From assembly GCF_001465835.2 (NCBI RefSeq), contig NZ_CP013661.2, positions 2,534,501-2,598,500 on the forward strand: 64,000 nt of DNA, in the 5' to 3' direction. Shown in pieces: positions 1 through 8,218 of the stretch. Under the pieces are notes generated by a model that was given only the letters and a program-made list of their open reading frames with translations, was not told the origin of the DNA and made no database searches. Each line of letters opens with the position of its first letter. Positions within the stretch are counted from its first letter, which is position 1. The DNA comes from Planococcus kocurii. GTDB lineage: Bacteria > Bacillota > Bacilli > Bacillales_A > Planococcaceae. Made by a program: the position numbers and the translations under genes.

Positions 1-1
1 A

Positions 2-1225
2 ACATATGCCTGGACTGACATCGCACCTGAATACAACAAAGACGGTGGGCAACCAGGTGGCAACATCCGTGTCGGGTATTTGTATAATCCTGAACGCGTA
101 ACCTTGTCAGAAGGAACAAAAGGCACTGCAACTCAAGACAACTCGTGGGTAGACGGCGAACTGGCTTTGAATCCAGGACGCGTTCAACCAATCGCAATGC
201 CAAACACCCGTAAACCAATTGCTGCACAATTTGACTTCCAAGGTGAGCAGGTCGTCGTTATTGGCGCTCACTTAAACTCAAAAGGTGGAGACCAGCCACT
301 ATTCGGCAAAAACCAGCCGCCTGTTCTTGGCTCTGTTGCAGAGCGCATTGAACTGGCAACAGCGATTAACGGCTTTATCGCGGATGGACTTAAACAAAAT
401 CCAGACTTGAACGTGATCGTTGCAGGAGACATGAATGATTTCGAATTTACGCCTGCGCTAGCCGCATTAAAAGGCGATATTTTAACGAATAAAGTCGAAG
501 ATGTGCCAGTAGAAGATCGCTTTTCGTATTATTACCAAGGAAATTCACAAGTACTCGATCACTTGCTTGTGACGAACAACTTGGCACAACGTACAGAACT
601 GGATATGGTCCACATTAACGCGATGTTCATGGAACAACAGGGCCGCGCATCAGATCATGATCCGCTACTAGCACAAATTGCCTTCGAAAAACCATCAGTT
701 CCGGGCGAACAACAAGCAAATCCTGACTTTTCAGGTGACCAGGCTGTCGTTACAGCGGGCGAACCGAATAAAGATGGAGAACTTGCCATTACATTTACTG
801 AAAGAAATCTAGTTGAACTGCTGAAGAGCGGCAAAGACTTACGGGTCGACATGCCGACAGCAGCTGTCAGCTTTTCAGCTGAAAACATTCAGCAAATTGT
901 CTCAGCTGCAGGATCTGCATTTGTATTAGAGCTAGTAGTGGCAGACGCAAAAGAAGTCGACAAACGCCCAACTCTTACGAAACAAATCGACTTGTCGGTA
1001 ACGGATGCAGCAGGAAAAGACCTTGCTTTGACATTCACTTCACCGGTGACACTGGCATTTGACACAACGAAAGACGTGAAAATCCAGTTTGGTGCGCGTG
1101 AAGATCGTAAAGGCAAGTGGAAAATCATGCAAGGAACATTAAAAGGGTCAACGTTTACTCTTCATGTGAACGAGTTAGGAAACTACACAGTCGTTACAAA
1201 TAAAGGCCAAATAAAGAAAAAATAA
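2..1225 (+). CDS. Secreted endonuclease/exonuclease/phosphatase-family nuclease, 3' part
   Basis: The frame is open from the window edge, so the 5' end, including any signal peptide, lies outside. Visible are the metal-site segment VAGDMNDFE (about 418-447) and the terminal SDHDP motif (about 651-665), both diagnostic of the EEP (DNase I-like) fold. The GGQPGGNIRVGYLYNPERV stretch before residue 35 is typical of large extracellular nucleases of the ExeM/NucH type. After the catalytic domain there is a ~170-residue beta-rich C-terminal domain that I cannot name, and a basic tail (KGQIKKK). It probably degrades extracellular DNA/RNA for nutrients or biofilm turnover. A strong terminator follows. 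Family call is firm; substrate is inferred. Confidence 0.85.
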   Translation, partial: TYAWTDIAPEYNKDGGQPGGNIRVGYLYNPERVTLSEGTKGTATQDNSWVDGELALNPGRVQPIAMPNTRKPIAAQFDFQGEQVVVIGAHLNSKGGDQPLFGKNQPPVLGSVAERIELATAINGFIADGLKQNPDLNVIVAGDMNDFEFTPALAALKGDILTNKVEDVPVEDRFSYYYQGNSQVLDHLLVTNNLAQRTELDMVHINAMFMEQQGRASDHDPLLAQIAFEKPSVPGEQQANPDFSGDQAVVTAGEPNKDGELAITFTERNLVELLKSGKDLRVDMPTAAVSFSAENIQQIVSAAGSAFVLELVVADAKEVDKRPTLTKQIDLSVTDAAGKDLALTFTSPVTLAFDTTKDVKIQFGAREDRKGKWKIMQGTLKGSTFTLHVNELGNYTVVTNKGQIKKK

Positions 1226-1234
1226 TACCCAAAC

Positions 1235-1288
1235 AAGCATCCCGTTTGAATCGTGCCTAAAAAGCACGGTTTAACGGGATGCTTTTTC
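1235..1288 (+). terminator. Rho-independent terminator of the nuclease gene
   Basis: A 12-bp stem AAGCATCCCGTT / AACGGGATGCTT encloses a second small stem (CGTGC/GCACG) and ends in a T-rich tract. Confidence 0.85.
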
Positions 1289-1322
1289 TTTGCGCGCACA
1301 AGACCTTTTATCAGCGAGTTGA

Positions 1323-1328
1323 TATAAT
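1323..1328 (+). promoter_or_regulatory. Candidate -10 box for the lipoprotein protease
   Basis: A perfect TATAAT lies 28 bases before the preferred ATG. No convincing -35 hexamer is seen 16-18 bp upstream, so the assignment rests on the -10 alone. Confidence 0.4.
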
Positions 1329-1355
1329 GAACACAAAAAGAAGCGAGTGAACACG

Positions 1356-2462
1356 ATGAATCAACTCTCGAGCTATAAAAAAATACGGCCAGTTCTTTTA
1401 TTTTTTGTTGTTGTCATGAGTGCCTGTCAAGCACCAAAAGAGGACACGCGACCAGTTCCAGAAGAAACTGAAATGGTAGAGCAAAGCCAAGCAACGATGA
1501 TCGCCCATGCTAAAACGCATGTCTACACACTGTATACCGATCTTGAACAAGGTTCGGGTTTTTTGATTAACAACAAAGGGGACATCTTGACCAATGCCCA
1601 CGTCGTTTTAGATGCATCCTACATCACCGTCAAAAATAGCGACGGTCAAGAGTTTAATGGCAACGTGATCGGTATATCTGAAACGGAGGATCTTGCCATT
1701 GTTCGTGTCGCTGAACTGGCGGGGAAAGAGCCGTTAGCGATTAAAATGGAGCCCGTGGAAATCGGTACGCCAGTCGTCGCAATCGGCAGTCCAAACGACC
1801 AAAGCAACACCGCAACAACCGGTGAAATCACAGCAACCGATCTCGATTTTTCGGATCAATACCAATACACAGACCTTTACGAAATGACCGCAGAAATCGC
1901 CCAAGGATCGAGTGGTGGGCCGCTCATCGCAGCAGATACAGGAGAAATTCTTGGCATCAACTCGATTATTCTCGAAGAAAAACCAGGATCTGGCTACAGC
2001 ATTCCGCTCTATACAGTCTGGGATCAACTAAGCGAATGGATCGAAAACCCACTGGTTACCGAAGAACAGGAAATCGTCTTGCAAGATGTTAAAGATGCTT
2101 ATTTTGCTGAAGATTTGCTGGAAAGTTTTATATCCGCCTACTACGAATTACTGCCTTATTCATTAAACGACGCTGACTCGGCTTATTACTTGTCCTACGT
2201 GTTGCCAGGCAGTCAAGCGGAGCAGGAAGCGTCCCGTTTGATTGGAGAGTATAGCGGGAAAAATCGCATGTACGATACGGTTCAACCGACAATTACGCGT
2301 ATTGAGATTAACGAAGAAAGTGCAGTAGTCACTGCTGAAGCAGAGTTTACTTACTACGAAGAAACTGGCGACAAATCAACAACTGTGTCACACGCAGGTG
2401 TTTATACGGTGGTGATTGATGAGTACGGAGATTATCAAATTACGGATATTGTGAATAAATGA
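1356..2462 (+). CDS. Membrane-anchored trypsin-like serine protease (HtrA/S1C type), lipoprotein
   Basis: The product starts with a positively charged, hydrophobic signal and the lipobox-like VMSAC, so it is probably lipidated and anchored outside the cell. Catalytic residues (numbered from the alternative GTG at 1347) are His ~84 in TNAHVV, Asp ~115 in TEDLAIV and Ser ~188 in AQGSSGGPL. The trypsin-like domain covers about residues 50-235; no PDZ domain follows. Instead a ~130-residue C-terminal region is NTF2-like or unknown. A GTG at 1347 is an alternative start; neither has a strong ribosome site. It likely degrades misfolded or surface proteins. A wobble-rich terminator follows (2465-2493). 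Confidence 0.8.
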   Translation: MNQLSSYKKIRPVLLFFVVVMSACQAPKEDTRPVPEETEMVEQSQATMIAHAKTHVYTLYTDLEQGSGFLINNKGDILTNAHVVLDASYITVKNSDGQEFNGNVIGISETEDLAIVRVAELAGKEPLAIKMEPVEIGTPVVAIGSPNDQSNTATTGEITATDLDFSDQYQYTDLYEMTAEIAQGSSGGPLIAADTGEILGINSIILEEKPGSGYSIPLYTVWDQLSEWIENPLVTEEQEIVLQDVKDAYFAEDLLESFISAYYELLPYSLNDADSAYYLSYVLPGSQAEQEASRLIGEYSGKNRMYDTVQPTITRIEINEESAVVTAEAEFTYYEETGDKSTTVSHAGVYTVVIDEYGDYQITDIVNK

Positions 2463-2464
2463 CG

Positions 2465-2493
2465 AGCAGGCTCTTGAAGGGGTCTGTTTTTTC
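2465..2493 (+). terminator. Weak terminator after the protease gene
   Basis: CAGGCTCT and GGGGTCTG can pair with several G-U pairs around a TGAA loop, followed by a run of six T. Confidence 0.5.
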
Positions 2494-2496
2494 ATA

Positions 2497-2695
2497 GGTT
2501 CTATACACCGCTTCGGTCGCTTTGGGCATGGCTCTCACACTAAGCCGAGAAAAGCACTCGTCTTAGTGCTTCGCCTAGCCCGCGACGCGCCTCAGCTAGG
2601 GAGTGGTGGATGCATAAATGCACCTATTTTTATGTGGAGTAGATGGGTGTAAGGTTCTGGAGTCGCTTGGCCGCGGTGGTGCACGCGCCTTCGCT
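2497..2695 (+). repeat. Repeat family A, copy 1
   Basis: Starts with GGTTCTATACACC and ends with the conserved GTTCTGGAGTCGCTTGGC...GGTGCACGCGCC block. It carries the core hairpin (ACACTAAG / CTTAGTGC around CCGAG...CTCG). The part between CTCAGCTAGGG and the 3' block differs from other copies. It is part of a 1.7-kb gene-free stretch (2463-4133) made almost wholly of family A and B copies. Confidence 0.8.
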
Positions 2696-2730
2696 AAGTA
2701 AGATTGAACTGGGATAATAAGTTTTTTTAG

Positions 2731-2932
2731 GGTTCTATACACCGCTTCGAGCGCTTGGGGCATGGCTCCCGCACCAAGCCGAGAAAAGCACTCGTCTTAG
2801 TGCTTCGCCTAGCCCTTGGCGCGCCTCGGCTGGTGTTGGGGGAGACTCAGCGGACATACTTTGTTTGGGTGTGGGAGTGGGGGTGAAGTTCTGGAGTCGC
2901 TTGGCGGCGGAAGTGCACGCGCCGTCGCTTTT
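2731..2932 (+). repeat. Repeat family A, copy 2
   Basis: Close to the consensus: 5' block, core hairpin with GCACCAAG / CTTAGTGC (one mismatch), CCTAGCC...GGCTGG and AGCCGAG...CTCGGCT alternative pairings, GGGGGAGACTCAGCG, then the GTGCACGCGCC 3' block. Confidence 0.85.
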
Positions 2933-2959
2933 ATTGTGAGACTGGTTTCATGTTCACTA

Positions 2960-3115
2960 GGGGCTAGACACAAATGTTCTGCAATTTGTGTCTAGCCCGT
3001 TGTCGTCCCTGGGTCGGACTCAAATGTTCCTTAATTTGTGGCCGACCCAAGGACGTGCTCCCAAGCCAAGGTTCTGCACAACACTTTCAAAAAAGAGTGC
3101 ATGTAGTTTTTGTGG
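2960..3115 (+). repeat. Repeat family B (double hairpin), copy 1
   Basis: The first hairpin has a perfect 15-bp stem (2961-2975 with 2984-2998) around the 8-base loop GTTCTGCA. The second (3005-3054) pairs GTCCCTGGGTCGG with CCGACCCAAGGAC (one mismatch) plus CAAAT/ATTTG. A conserved tail CAACACTTTCAAAAAAGAG leads into the next family A copy. Confidence 0.85.
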
Positions 3116-3318
3116 GGTTCTGGAAGTCGCCTTCGAGCGCTTGGGGCATGGCTCTCGCACTAAGCCGAGAAAAGCACTCGTCTTAGTGCTTCGCCTAGCC
3201 CTTGGCGCGCCTCGGCTGGTGTTGGGGGAGACTCAGCGGACATACTTTGTTTGGGTGTGGGAGTGGGGGTGAAGTTCTGGAGTCGCTTGGCGGCGGAAGT
3301 GCACGCGCCGTCGCTTTT
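3116..3318 (+). repeat. Repeat family A, copy 3
   Basis: Full unit. The core hairpin is perfectly complementary in its outer stem (GCACTAAG / CTTAGTGC) and inner stem (CGAG / CTCG). Confidence 0.85.
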
Positions 3319-3334
3319 AGGGTGATGATTGCCT

Positions 3335-3395
3335 GGGGCTAGACACAAATGTTCTGCACAACACTTTCAAAAAAGAGTGCATGTAGTTTTTGTGG
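3335..3395 (+). repeat. Repeat family B, internally deleted copy 2
   Basis: Identical to copy 1 at both ends, but everything between the two GTTCTGCA octamers of the full unit is missing, with one octamer left. Both hairpins are lost. Confidence 0.8.
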
Positions 3396-3599
3396 GGTTC
3401 TGGAAGTCGCCTTCGAGCGCTTGGGGCATGGCTCTCGCACTAAGCCGAGAAAAGCACTCGTCTTAGTGCTTCGCCTAGCCCGCGACGCGCCTCAGCTGGG
3501 TGTTGGGGGAGACTCAGCACAAATACTTTGTTTGGGTATGGGAGTGGGGGTGAAGTTCTGGAGTCGCTTGGCGGCGGAAGTGCACGCGCCGTCGCTTTT
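3396..3599 (+). repeat. Repeat family A, copy 4
   Basis: Full unit with GCACTAAG / CTTAGTGC perfect outer stem. The downstream CTCAGCT breaks the alternative AGCCGAG/CTCGGCT pairing. Confidence 0.85.
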
Positions 3600-3615
3600 A
3601 GGGTGATGATTGCCT

Positions 3616-3771
3616 GGGGCTAGACACAAATGTTCTGCAATTTGTGTCTAGCCCGTTGTCGTCCCTGGGTCGGACTCAAATGTTCCTTAATTTGTGGCCG
3701 ACCCAGGGACGTGCTCCCAAGCCAAGGTTCTGCACAACACTTTCAAAAAAGAATGCTTGTAGTTTTTGTGG
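3616..3771 (+). repeat. Repeat family B, copy 3
   Basis: Both hairpins intact; the second has the fully complementary GTCCCTGGGTCGG / CCGACCCAGGGAC arms. Confidence 0.85.
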
Positions 3772-4025
3772 GGTTCTGGAAGTCGCCTTCGAGCGCTTTG
3801 GGTAGAGCAAAGATGATTGCTCCTGCGCAAGCTCGTCGCAAATGAGGTCCCAGGAACACCTGGTCCCTCATTGGCTCCCGCACCAAGCCGAGAAGAGCAC
3901 TCGTCTTCGTGCTTCGCCTAGCCCTTGGCGCGCCTCAGTTGGTGTTGGGGGAGACTCAGCGAACTTACTTTTTTGGGTGTGGGGTTCTGGAATCGCTTGG
4001 CCGCGGAAGTGCACGCGCTGTCGCT
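3772..4025 (+). repeat. Repeat family A, copy 5 with extra hairpin module
   Basis: After CGCTTTGGG the usual CATGGCT is interrupted by about 70 bases that contain a GAGCAA/TTGCTC hairpin and a second hairpin (AATGAGG, CCAGG / CCTGG, CCTCATT). The consensus then resumes at TTGGCTCCCGCACC. A related insert start (TAGAGCAAA...TTGCTCC) occurs on the other strand at 28985-29010. Confidence 0.75.
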
Positions 4026-4133
4026 AGAGGTGAAGGAAGAGTTGAAGAGGTAAATTTCCACATAAAAAAAGAGGACCAGCAAAGGCCTGCTATCAGCAGA
4101 CGTTCGGGTCACTCTTTTGAGTATCTGATTGGA

Positions 4134-4874
4134 TTAGAAACGTTTGAAGCTGTGGAATTTTTTGCCCCAGTAAGGATCGTTCATGCTTTTGACTTCTGAT
4201 TTTGCTCCGCCTGCATGGACGAACTTGTTGTTACCGATGTAAATCCCGACGTGTGAGATTCCAGCGCGGTACGTGTTCGCAAAGAAAACCAAATCGCCTG
4301 GCTGTGGGCTGCTGACTTTGTAAGTCTCAGCATATTGTGAAAGCGTTGTGCGTGACACGCTTTTGCCTGCTTGTTTAAATGCGTATTGGATAAATGCGCT
4401 GCAGTCGAATCCAGCAGTAGTTGTGCCGCCAAATTTGTAAGGAATGCCTTGAAGTTCTAGCGCTTCTGACACCACTGATGAAGATGAAGATGTTTTCACT
4501 GAAGCTTTTTTCACGGTAGTTGAAGTAAGCAACGTGCTTAGTACCCAACCAGATTTGCCGTTAACTTTTACTTTGTACCAAGTCGATTTGCCGACTTTCT
4601 TTTGGTGAGTAGCCGTTGCGATTGAGCCTTTTTTAGCCATCGTCACAACTTTGTATTTGGTTCCTGCATCAGCACGAACGTTTGAGTTGTATTTCATTTT
4701 AAATGTACCTGATTTTGCAGTTGCTTTGCTGGCAGCAACTTGCTCTATGGATAAATCCGTAGTTACCTGAGATGAAGCGTCGTTTTGGATAGGCTGAGTT
4801 GCCTGTGCGTCTGTGGCTGAGTTAGCAAATAGCAATGATCCTGCTGTAAGTAGCGTAAAGAAAAGTTTTTTCAT
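4134..4874 (-). CDS. NlpC/P60 cell-wall endopeptidase with SH3 domain
   Basis: The product cleaves peptidoglycan stem peptides outside the cell. It has a signal peptide (MKKLFFTLLTAGSLLFA), one bacterial SH3 domain (about residues 55-115; NVRADAGTKYKVV ... GWV), a Ser-rich linker, and a C-terminal NlpC/P60 domain with Cys in FDCSAF, His in SHVGIYIG and a third His in FVHAGG. The ATG at 4874 is chosen because TTGGAGG precedes it; an upstream in-frame ATG at 4913 lacks such a site. It is convergent with the repeat cluster and divergent from the patatin gene. Function is confident; physiological role (growth or autolysis) is not determined. Confidence 0.9.
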   Translation of the reverse strand: MKKLFFTLLTAGSLLFANSATDAQATQPIQNDASSQVTTDLSIEQVAASKATAKSGTFKMKYNSNVRADAGTKYKVVTMAKKGSIATATHQKKVGKSTWYKVKVNGKSGWVLSTLLTSTTVKKASVKTSSSSSVVSEALELQGIPYKFGGTTTAGFDCSAFIQYAFKQAGKSVSRTTLSQYAETYKVSSPQPGDLVFFANTYRAGISHVGIYIGNNKFVHAGGAKSEVKSMNDPYWGKKFHSFKRF

Positions 4875-5328
4875 TGTTGTTGGTTCCTCCAAGTTTTTAT
4901 TATTCACATTCATGAATTAATAATATTTTGCTCTGTCATTTACTATATAGAGAGAACAACTTAAAAACAACGTCAATTCAATTGCAGTTATATTACAGTT
5001 GTATAACAAAATGAAAACGCTTTGGAAACCTTGATATAGAGGGATTTTGAATGGCAATAAAAAACGAAAAAAAGGTTTAATTCTCTGAAAAAGAGCTTTT
5101 CATGTCTCGATATAGTTGCTTTGTAACAATTAACATCCTAATAAATCCAAAATTAAAAGTCCTGCCAGCTCTATTTTAGCTACACAAAGCCAAAAAAATA
5201 CAAGGGAATCTTAGACGAATAGTCTTTTTTTCATCTACTAATACAATACTCAAAATAGCATAAAGAAATAATATTACTATCTCAATAGTGTGAAAAATGA
5301 GATTGGACAACTAAATTTGGAACCAATT
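4875..5328. other. AT-rich intergenic region between divergent genes
   Basis: About 450 bases with no supported gene. It separates the NlpC/P60 gene (minus) and the patatin gene (plus). I see no strong hairpin or repeat; ATGAAAACGCTTTGG at 5011 resembles a CcpA site only partly. Confidence 0.5.
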
Positions 5329-5357
5329 TTGACAACATTCGAAAGGCTTCTTACAAT
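5329..5357 (+). promoter_or_regulatory. Sigma-A-type promoter for the patatin gene
   Basis: TTGACA (5329-5334), exactly 17 bases, then TACAAT (5352-5357); the gene's GAGGGGGGG ribosome site and GTG start follow within 36 bases. Confidence 0.75.
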
Positions 5358-5392
5358 TAGATTAATCAGAAAATTAGAGGGGGGGCACTAGC

Positions 5393-6358
5393 GTGAAAAA
5401 AGTTTTAGCGATCGATGGAGGCGGTGTGCGTGGCATTATTCCTGCAATGCTACTCGCCGAATTAGAAGCAGAAAGTGGAAAACCCATTTCTGAGTTGTTC
5501 GATTTGATTGTCGGGGCATCGACGGGTGGGATTTTGGCACTCGGACTTGTCGCACCAGATCTGCAAGATGCTAGAAAACCGCGCTATTCGGCACAGCAAT
5601 TTCTTGGATTTTATATAGAAGAATCTCAAGAAATATTTGATAAAAGTTTTTTTTACAAAGTTACGCGCGGCATCTTCACGAGCCGTTACCATGCACGTAC
5701 ACTTGAAAAAGTGCTGAAAAAGTATTTTGGACGCACGATGCTCTCAGAAGCGATCAAACCTGTCGTCGTTCCGAGCTATGAACTCCGCGGCCGGTTTACT
5801 GCCTTTTTCAAAAGTCGTGACGTCCATACAAAGAAAATCGAAAAAGATGTATTGATGCGGGATGTAGCACGGGCAGGATCGGCAGCTCCCACTTACTTTA
5901 CGCCCAAAAAAATAAAGGCCTATCCAGGTGCCAGCTTTATTGACGGTGGGGTGTTTGCCAACAATCCAGCGATGTGTGCCTATGCGGAAGCAAAAGAAAT
6001 TTTTCCGGACGATGAAGATCTACTCGTTGTGTCACTCGGAACAGGAAATCCACAGCTGACCATCGAATTTGAAAATTACCGTACATGGGGCCTGCTTAGA
6101 TGGGCACGTCCACTTTGGTATATCCTAATGGACGGCAGCTCAGATGTGGTTCATTATCAATTGAATTATGTGTTACCGGAACGAGAAAAAAACAAGCGCT
6201 ACTACCGCTTTCAAATTGAATTGTTGCAAGATGGCAGGGAAAAACTAGACGATGGTTCTCCGGAAAATATCCAGGCCTTGGTTAAACTTGGACAAGAGTT
6301 AGTCGACACACGAAAAGAAGAAATCCGAAAGCTGTGCCGACAATTAGTGGAATCCTAA
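5393..6358 (+). CDS. Patatin-like phospholipase
   Basis: A Ser-Asp dyad lipid acyl hydrolase. Motifs are the oxyanion-hole GGGVRG (residues ~8-13), nucleophile GASTG (~42-46) and the Asp in FIDGGVFANNP (~195). Length (321 aa) fits CapV/patatin-like single-domain enzymes. It has no signal peptide or transmembrane segment, so it is probably cytosolic. GTG start with a strong GAGGGGG ribosome site. Patatins sometimes serve as effectors of CBASS antiphage systems, but no cyclase (CD-NTase) gene lies next to it, so that role is not supported here; membrane lipid turnover is the default inference. Confidence 0.88.
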   Translation: MKKVLAIDGGGVRGIIPAMLLAELEAESGKPISELFDLIVGASTGGILALGLVAPDLQDARKPRYSAQQFLGFYIEESQEIFDKSFFYKVTRGIFTSRYHARTLEKVLKKYFGRTMLSEAIKPVVVPSYELRGRFTAFFKSRDVHTKKIEKDVLMRDVARAGSAAPTYFTPKKIKAYPGASFIDGGVFANNPAMCAYAEAKEIFPDDEDLLVVSLGTGNPQLTIEFENYRTWGLLRWARPLWYILMDGSSDVVHYQLNYVLPEREKNKRYYRFQIELLQDGREKLDDGSPENIQALVKLGQELVDTRKEEIRKLCRQLVES

Positions 6359-6528
6359 TTTGTCATCAAAATGTATTGGTTCAAAGCTCTGCAACAAGCT
6401 AAGATGATAAAGGGAACAAAAAGTGGTGAAACTCTTTCTTCTATAATAGAAGGAGTCGAACTTGTTCAAGTGATTTTCAGTGACAATGAATACGTATCCA
6501 ATTTAGTTCGAAAAAGGAGATACCCGAA

Positions 6529-7554
6529 ATGGCCAGAAGATACGACTATATGGATTGGCTGCGGGTCTTGTCGATTTTTGTTGTGGTCGGCATCCATGTA
6601 GTATCAAAAATTATTAACAATGCTACGACAGATGAATGGATTTGGCATTTTGCCAACGCCTTTGACGCAGGGTTGCGTTGGTGTGTACCTATTTTCTTCA
6701 TGCTTAGTGGGGCGTTGCTCCTGACGCGCGGCAAAGAAGAAAGTGTCTGGCAATTTCTCCAGAAACGATTGGCAAAAGTTGTTATTCCGTTGTTATTTTG
6801 GAGCTTGGTGTACACGCTATACAATATTTACATACTGGATGAATCGTATAGCGCTTATGAAATTTTGGTGCAGTTTTTAACCGATGATATTTATTACCAC
6901 TTGTGGTTTTTATACACCATCACGGGTCTTTACTTGATGGCGCCTTTTTTGAAGCTGCTCGTCATGCATATGGACAAGAAGACGTTTCAAGCCTTTTTGC
7001 TGTTTTGGATTTTCTTTTCTAGCTTTTTACCATTCTTGCCAAAGTTCTTTGACTTTGAACTTGCTTTTGCTGCGGGCTTGTTTGAACCGTATATTGGGTA
7101 TTTTTTGCTCGGTGCGTATCTCGTGCTTTACCCGGTACCGAAGAAATACTTGCCAACACTTGGCATACTCGCAGCAGTCAGTTATGTGGTGACGGTGTGG
7201 GGGACTTATTATTTAAATGTCGGATTGCCGGCGGGCGAATTTGATGAATTTTTTTATGAGCATTACCGGCCGAATAATTTGTTGATTACGCTGTTTATTT
7301 TTATTGGCTTTCAGCATAGGGCGAAACGAATCAAACCAAATGCGTTGATCACCCGCATCAGTACAGCGACGTTCGGCATTTACATCATTCACCCGCTTAT
7401 TCAAGTTTTTTTGAATAGAAGCTTTGGTTTAAATGAAACAACGTTTAATCCACTGATTAGTGTGCCGCTTGTTTGGATCTTAATCTTTGTTATTTCGTTC
7501 GGCATCATTTTGGCGATGCAAAAGTTACCGGTTGTTAACCGACTGGTGCCATAG
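6529..7554 (+). CDS. Acyltransferase-3 family membrane protein
   Basis: A polytopic protein (about ten hydrophobic segments) that starts with RRYDYMDWLRVLSIFVVVGIHV, in which the conserved Arg and the later catalytic His of the acyltransferase-3 family are present. Such enzymes O-acylate surface sugars or peptidoglycan using cytosolic acyl donors; WecH is a close architectural match since there is no extra SGNH domain. AAGGAG lies 8 bases before the ATG. It is separated by 170 bases from the patatin gene and is followed by a terminator, so it may be its own unit. The acceptor is unknown. Confidence 0.85.
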   Translation: MARRYDYMDWLRVLSIFVVVGIHVVSKIINNATTDEWIWHFANAFDAGLRWCVPIFFMLSGALLLTRGKEESVWQFLQKRLAKVVIPLLFWSLVYTLYNIYILDESYSAYEILVQFLTDDIYYHLWFLYTITGLYLMAPFLKLLVMHMDKKTFQAFLLFWIFFSSFLPFLPKFFDFELAFAAGLFEPYIGYFLLGAYLVLYPVPKKYLPTLGILAAVSYVVTVWGTYYLNVGLPAGEFDEFFYEHYRPNNLLITLFIFIGFQHRAKRIKPNALITRISTATFGIYIIHPLIQVFLNRSFGLNETTFNPLISVPLVWILIFVISFGIILAMQKLPVVNRLVP

Positions 7555-7558
7555 AACC

Positions 7559-7594
7559 GAGCCAGCCTTTCTGTTGAGGGGCTGGCTTTTAATT
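7559..7594 (+). terminator. Terminator after the acyltransferase gene
   Basis: GAGCCAGCC pairs with GGCTGGC(T), followed by TTTTAATTTTT. Confidence 0.75.
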
Positions 7595-7656
7595 TTTGTG
7601 GGGTTCTGGAGTTGCTTAGAGATGGAAGGAACGCGAAATCTTGATAGGTTTGGTGA

Positions 7657-7857
7657 GGTTCTGAAAGTCGCCTTCGGACGCTTTGGGCATGGCTTTCGCA
7701 CAAAGCCGAGAAGAGCACTCGTCTTCGTGCTTCGCCTAGCCCTTGTCGCGCCTCGGCTAGGTGTTGGGGGAGACGCAGCGAACTTACTTTGTTTGGGGTA
7801 GGTAGTAGGTGTGGGGTTCTGGAGTCGCTTGGCGACGGTGGTGCACGCGCCTGCGCT
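7657..7857 (+). repeat. Repeat family A, copy 6
   Basis: Full unit; core outer stem GCACAAAG / CTTCGTGC (one mismatch), AGCCGAG / CTCGGCT and CCTAGCC / GGCTAGG alternative pairings perfect. It lies in the gene-free stretch 7555-8919; a fragment (GGGGTTCTGGAGTTGCTTAG, 7601-7620) precedes it and another (GGGGTTCTGGACATTGCC, about 7897-7914) follows it. Confidence 0.85.
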
Positions 7858-7978
7858 AGGAGTGGGTAATTTGGGTCCGAGTTTTTAGTTTTTGAGGGGT
7901 TCTGGACATTGCCTTCAAGCGCTTGGTGTTGTGTTGGAAGTTGGCCACTGTTTTTTTTTAGGGGAATAGCGAGTGTGA

Positions 7979-8183
7979 GGTTCTGAAAGTCGCCTTCGAG
8001 CGCTTGGGGCATGGCTTTCGCACAAAGCCGAGAAGAGCACTCGTCTTCGTGCTTCGCCTAGCCCTTGTCGCGCCTCGGCTAGGTGTTGGGGGAGACGCAG
8101 CGAACTTACTTTGTTTGGGGTAGGTAGTAGGTGTGGGGTTCTGGAGTCGCTTGGCGACGGTGGTGCACGCGCCTGCGCTTTTT
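7979..8183 (+). repeat. Repeat family A, copy 7
   Basis: Nearly identical to copy 6 through its core, which suggests recent duplication. Confidence 0.85.
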
Positions 8184-8218
8184 GTGTTCAGATTCGGGAT
8201 TGGTGGAGGAGTTTTTGT

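Noticed and set aside
2960-3054. Family B hairpins as transcription terminators
   Set aside because: Stems are strong but neither is followed by a T-run, and copies occur in both orientations relative to genes.
2974-4199. Several 60-95-aa open frames on both strands in the repeat cluster
   Set aside because: The same DNA gives overlapping frames in several phases, there are no ribosome sites, and each follows the repeat units exactly. They are by-products of GC-rich structured repeats.
5011-5025. CcpA (cre) site ATGAAAACGCTTTGG
   Set aside because: The 3' half does not fit the consensus and it is over 300 bases from the patatin start.
5393-6358. Patatin as effector of a CBASS antiphage system
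   Set aside because: No CD-NTase or accessory CBASS gene lies nearby; neighbours are surface genes.
7401-8012. 203-aa minus-strand frame through the acyltransferase end and family A copies
   Set aside because: It crosses a real gene's 3' end, a terminator and repeats, and has no start signal.
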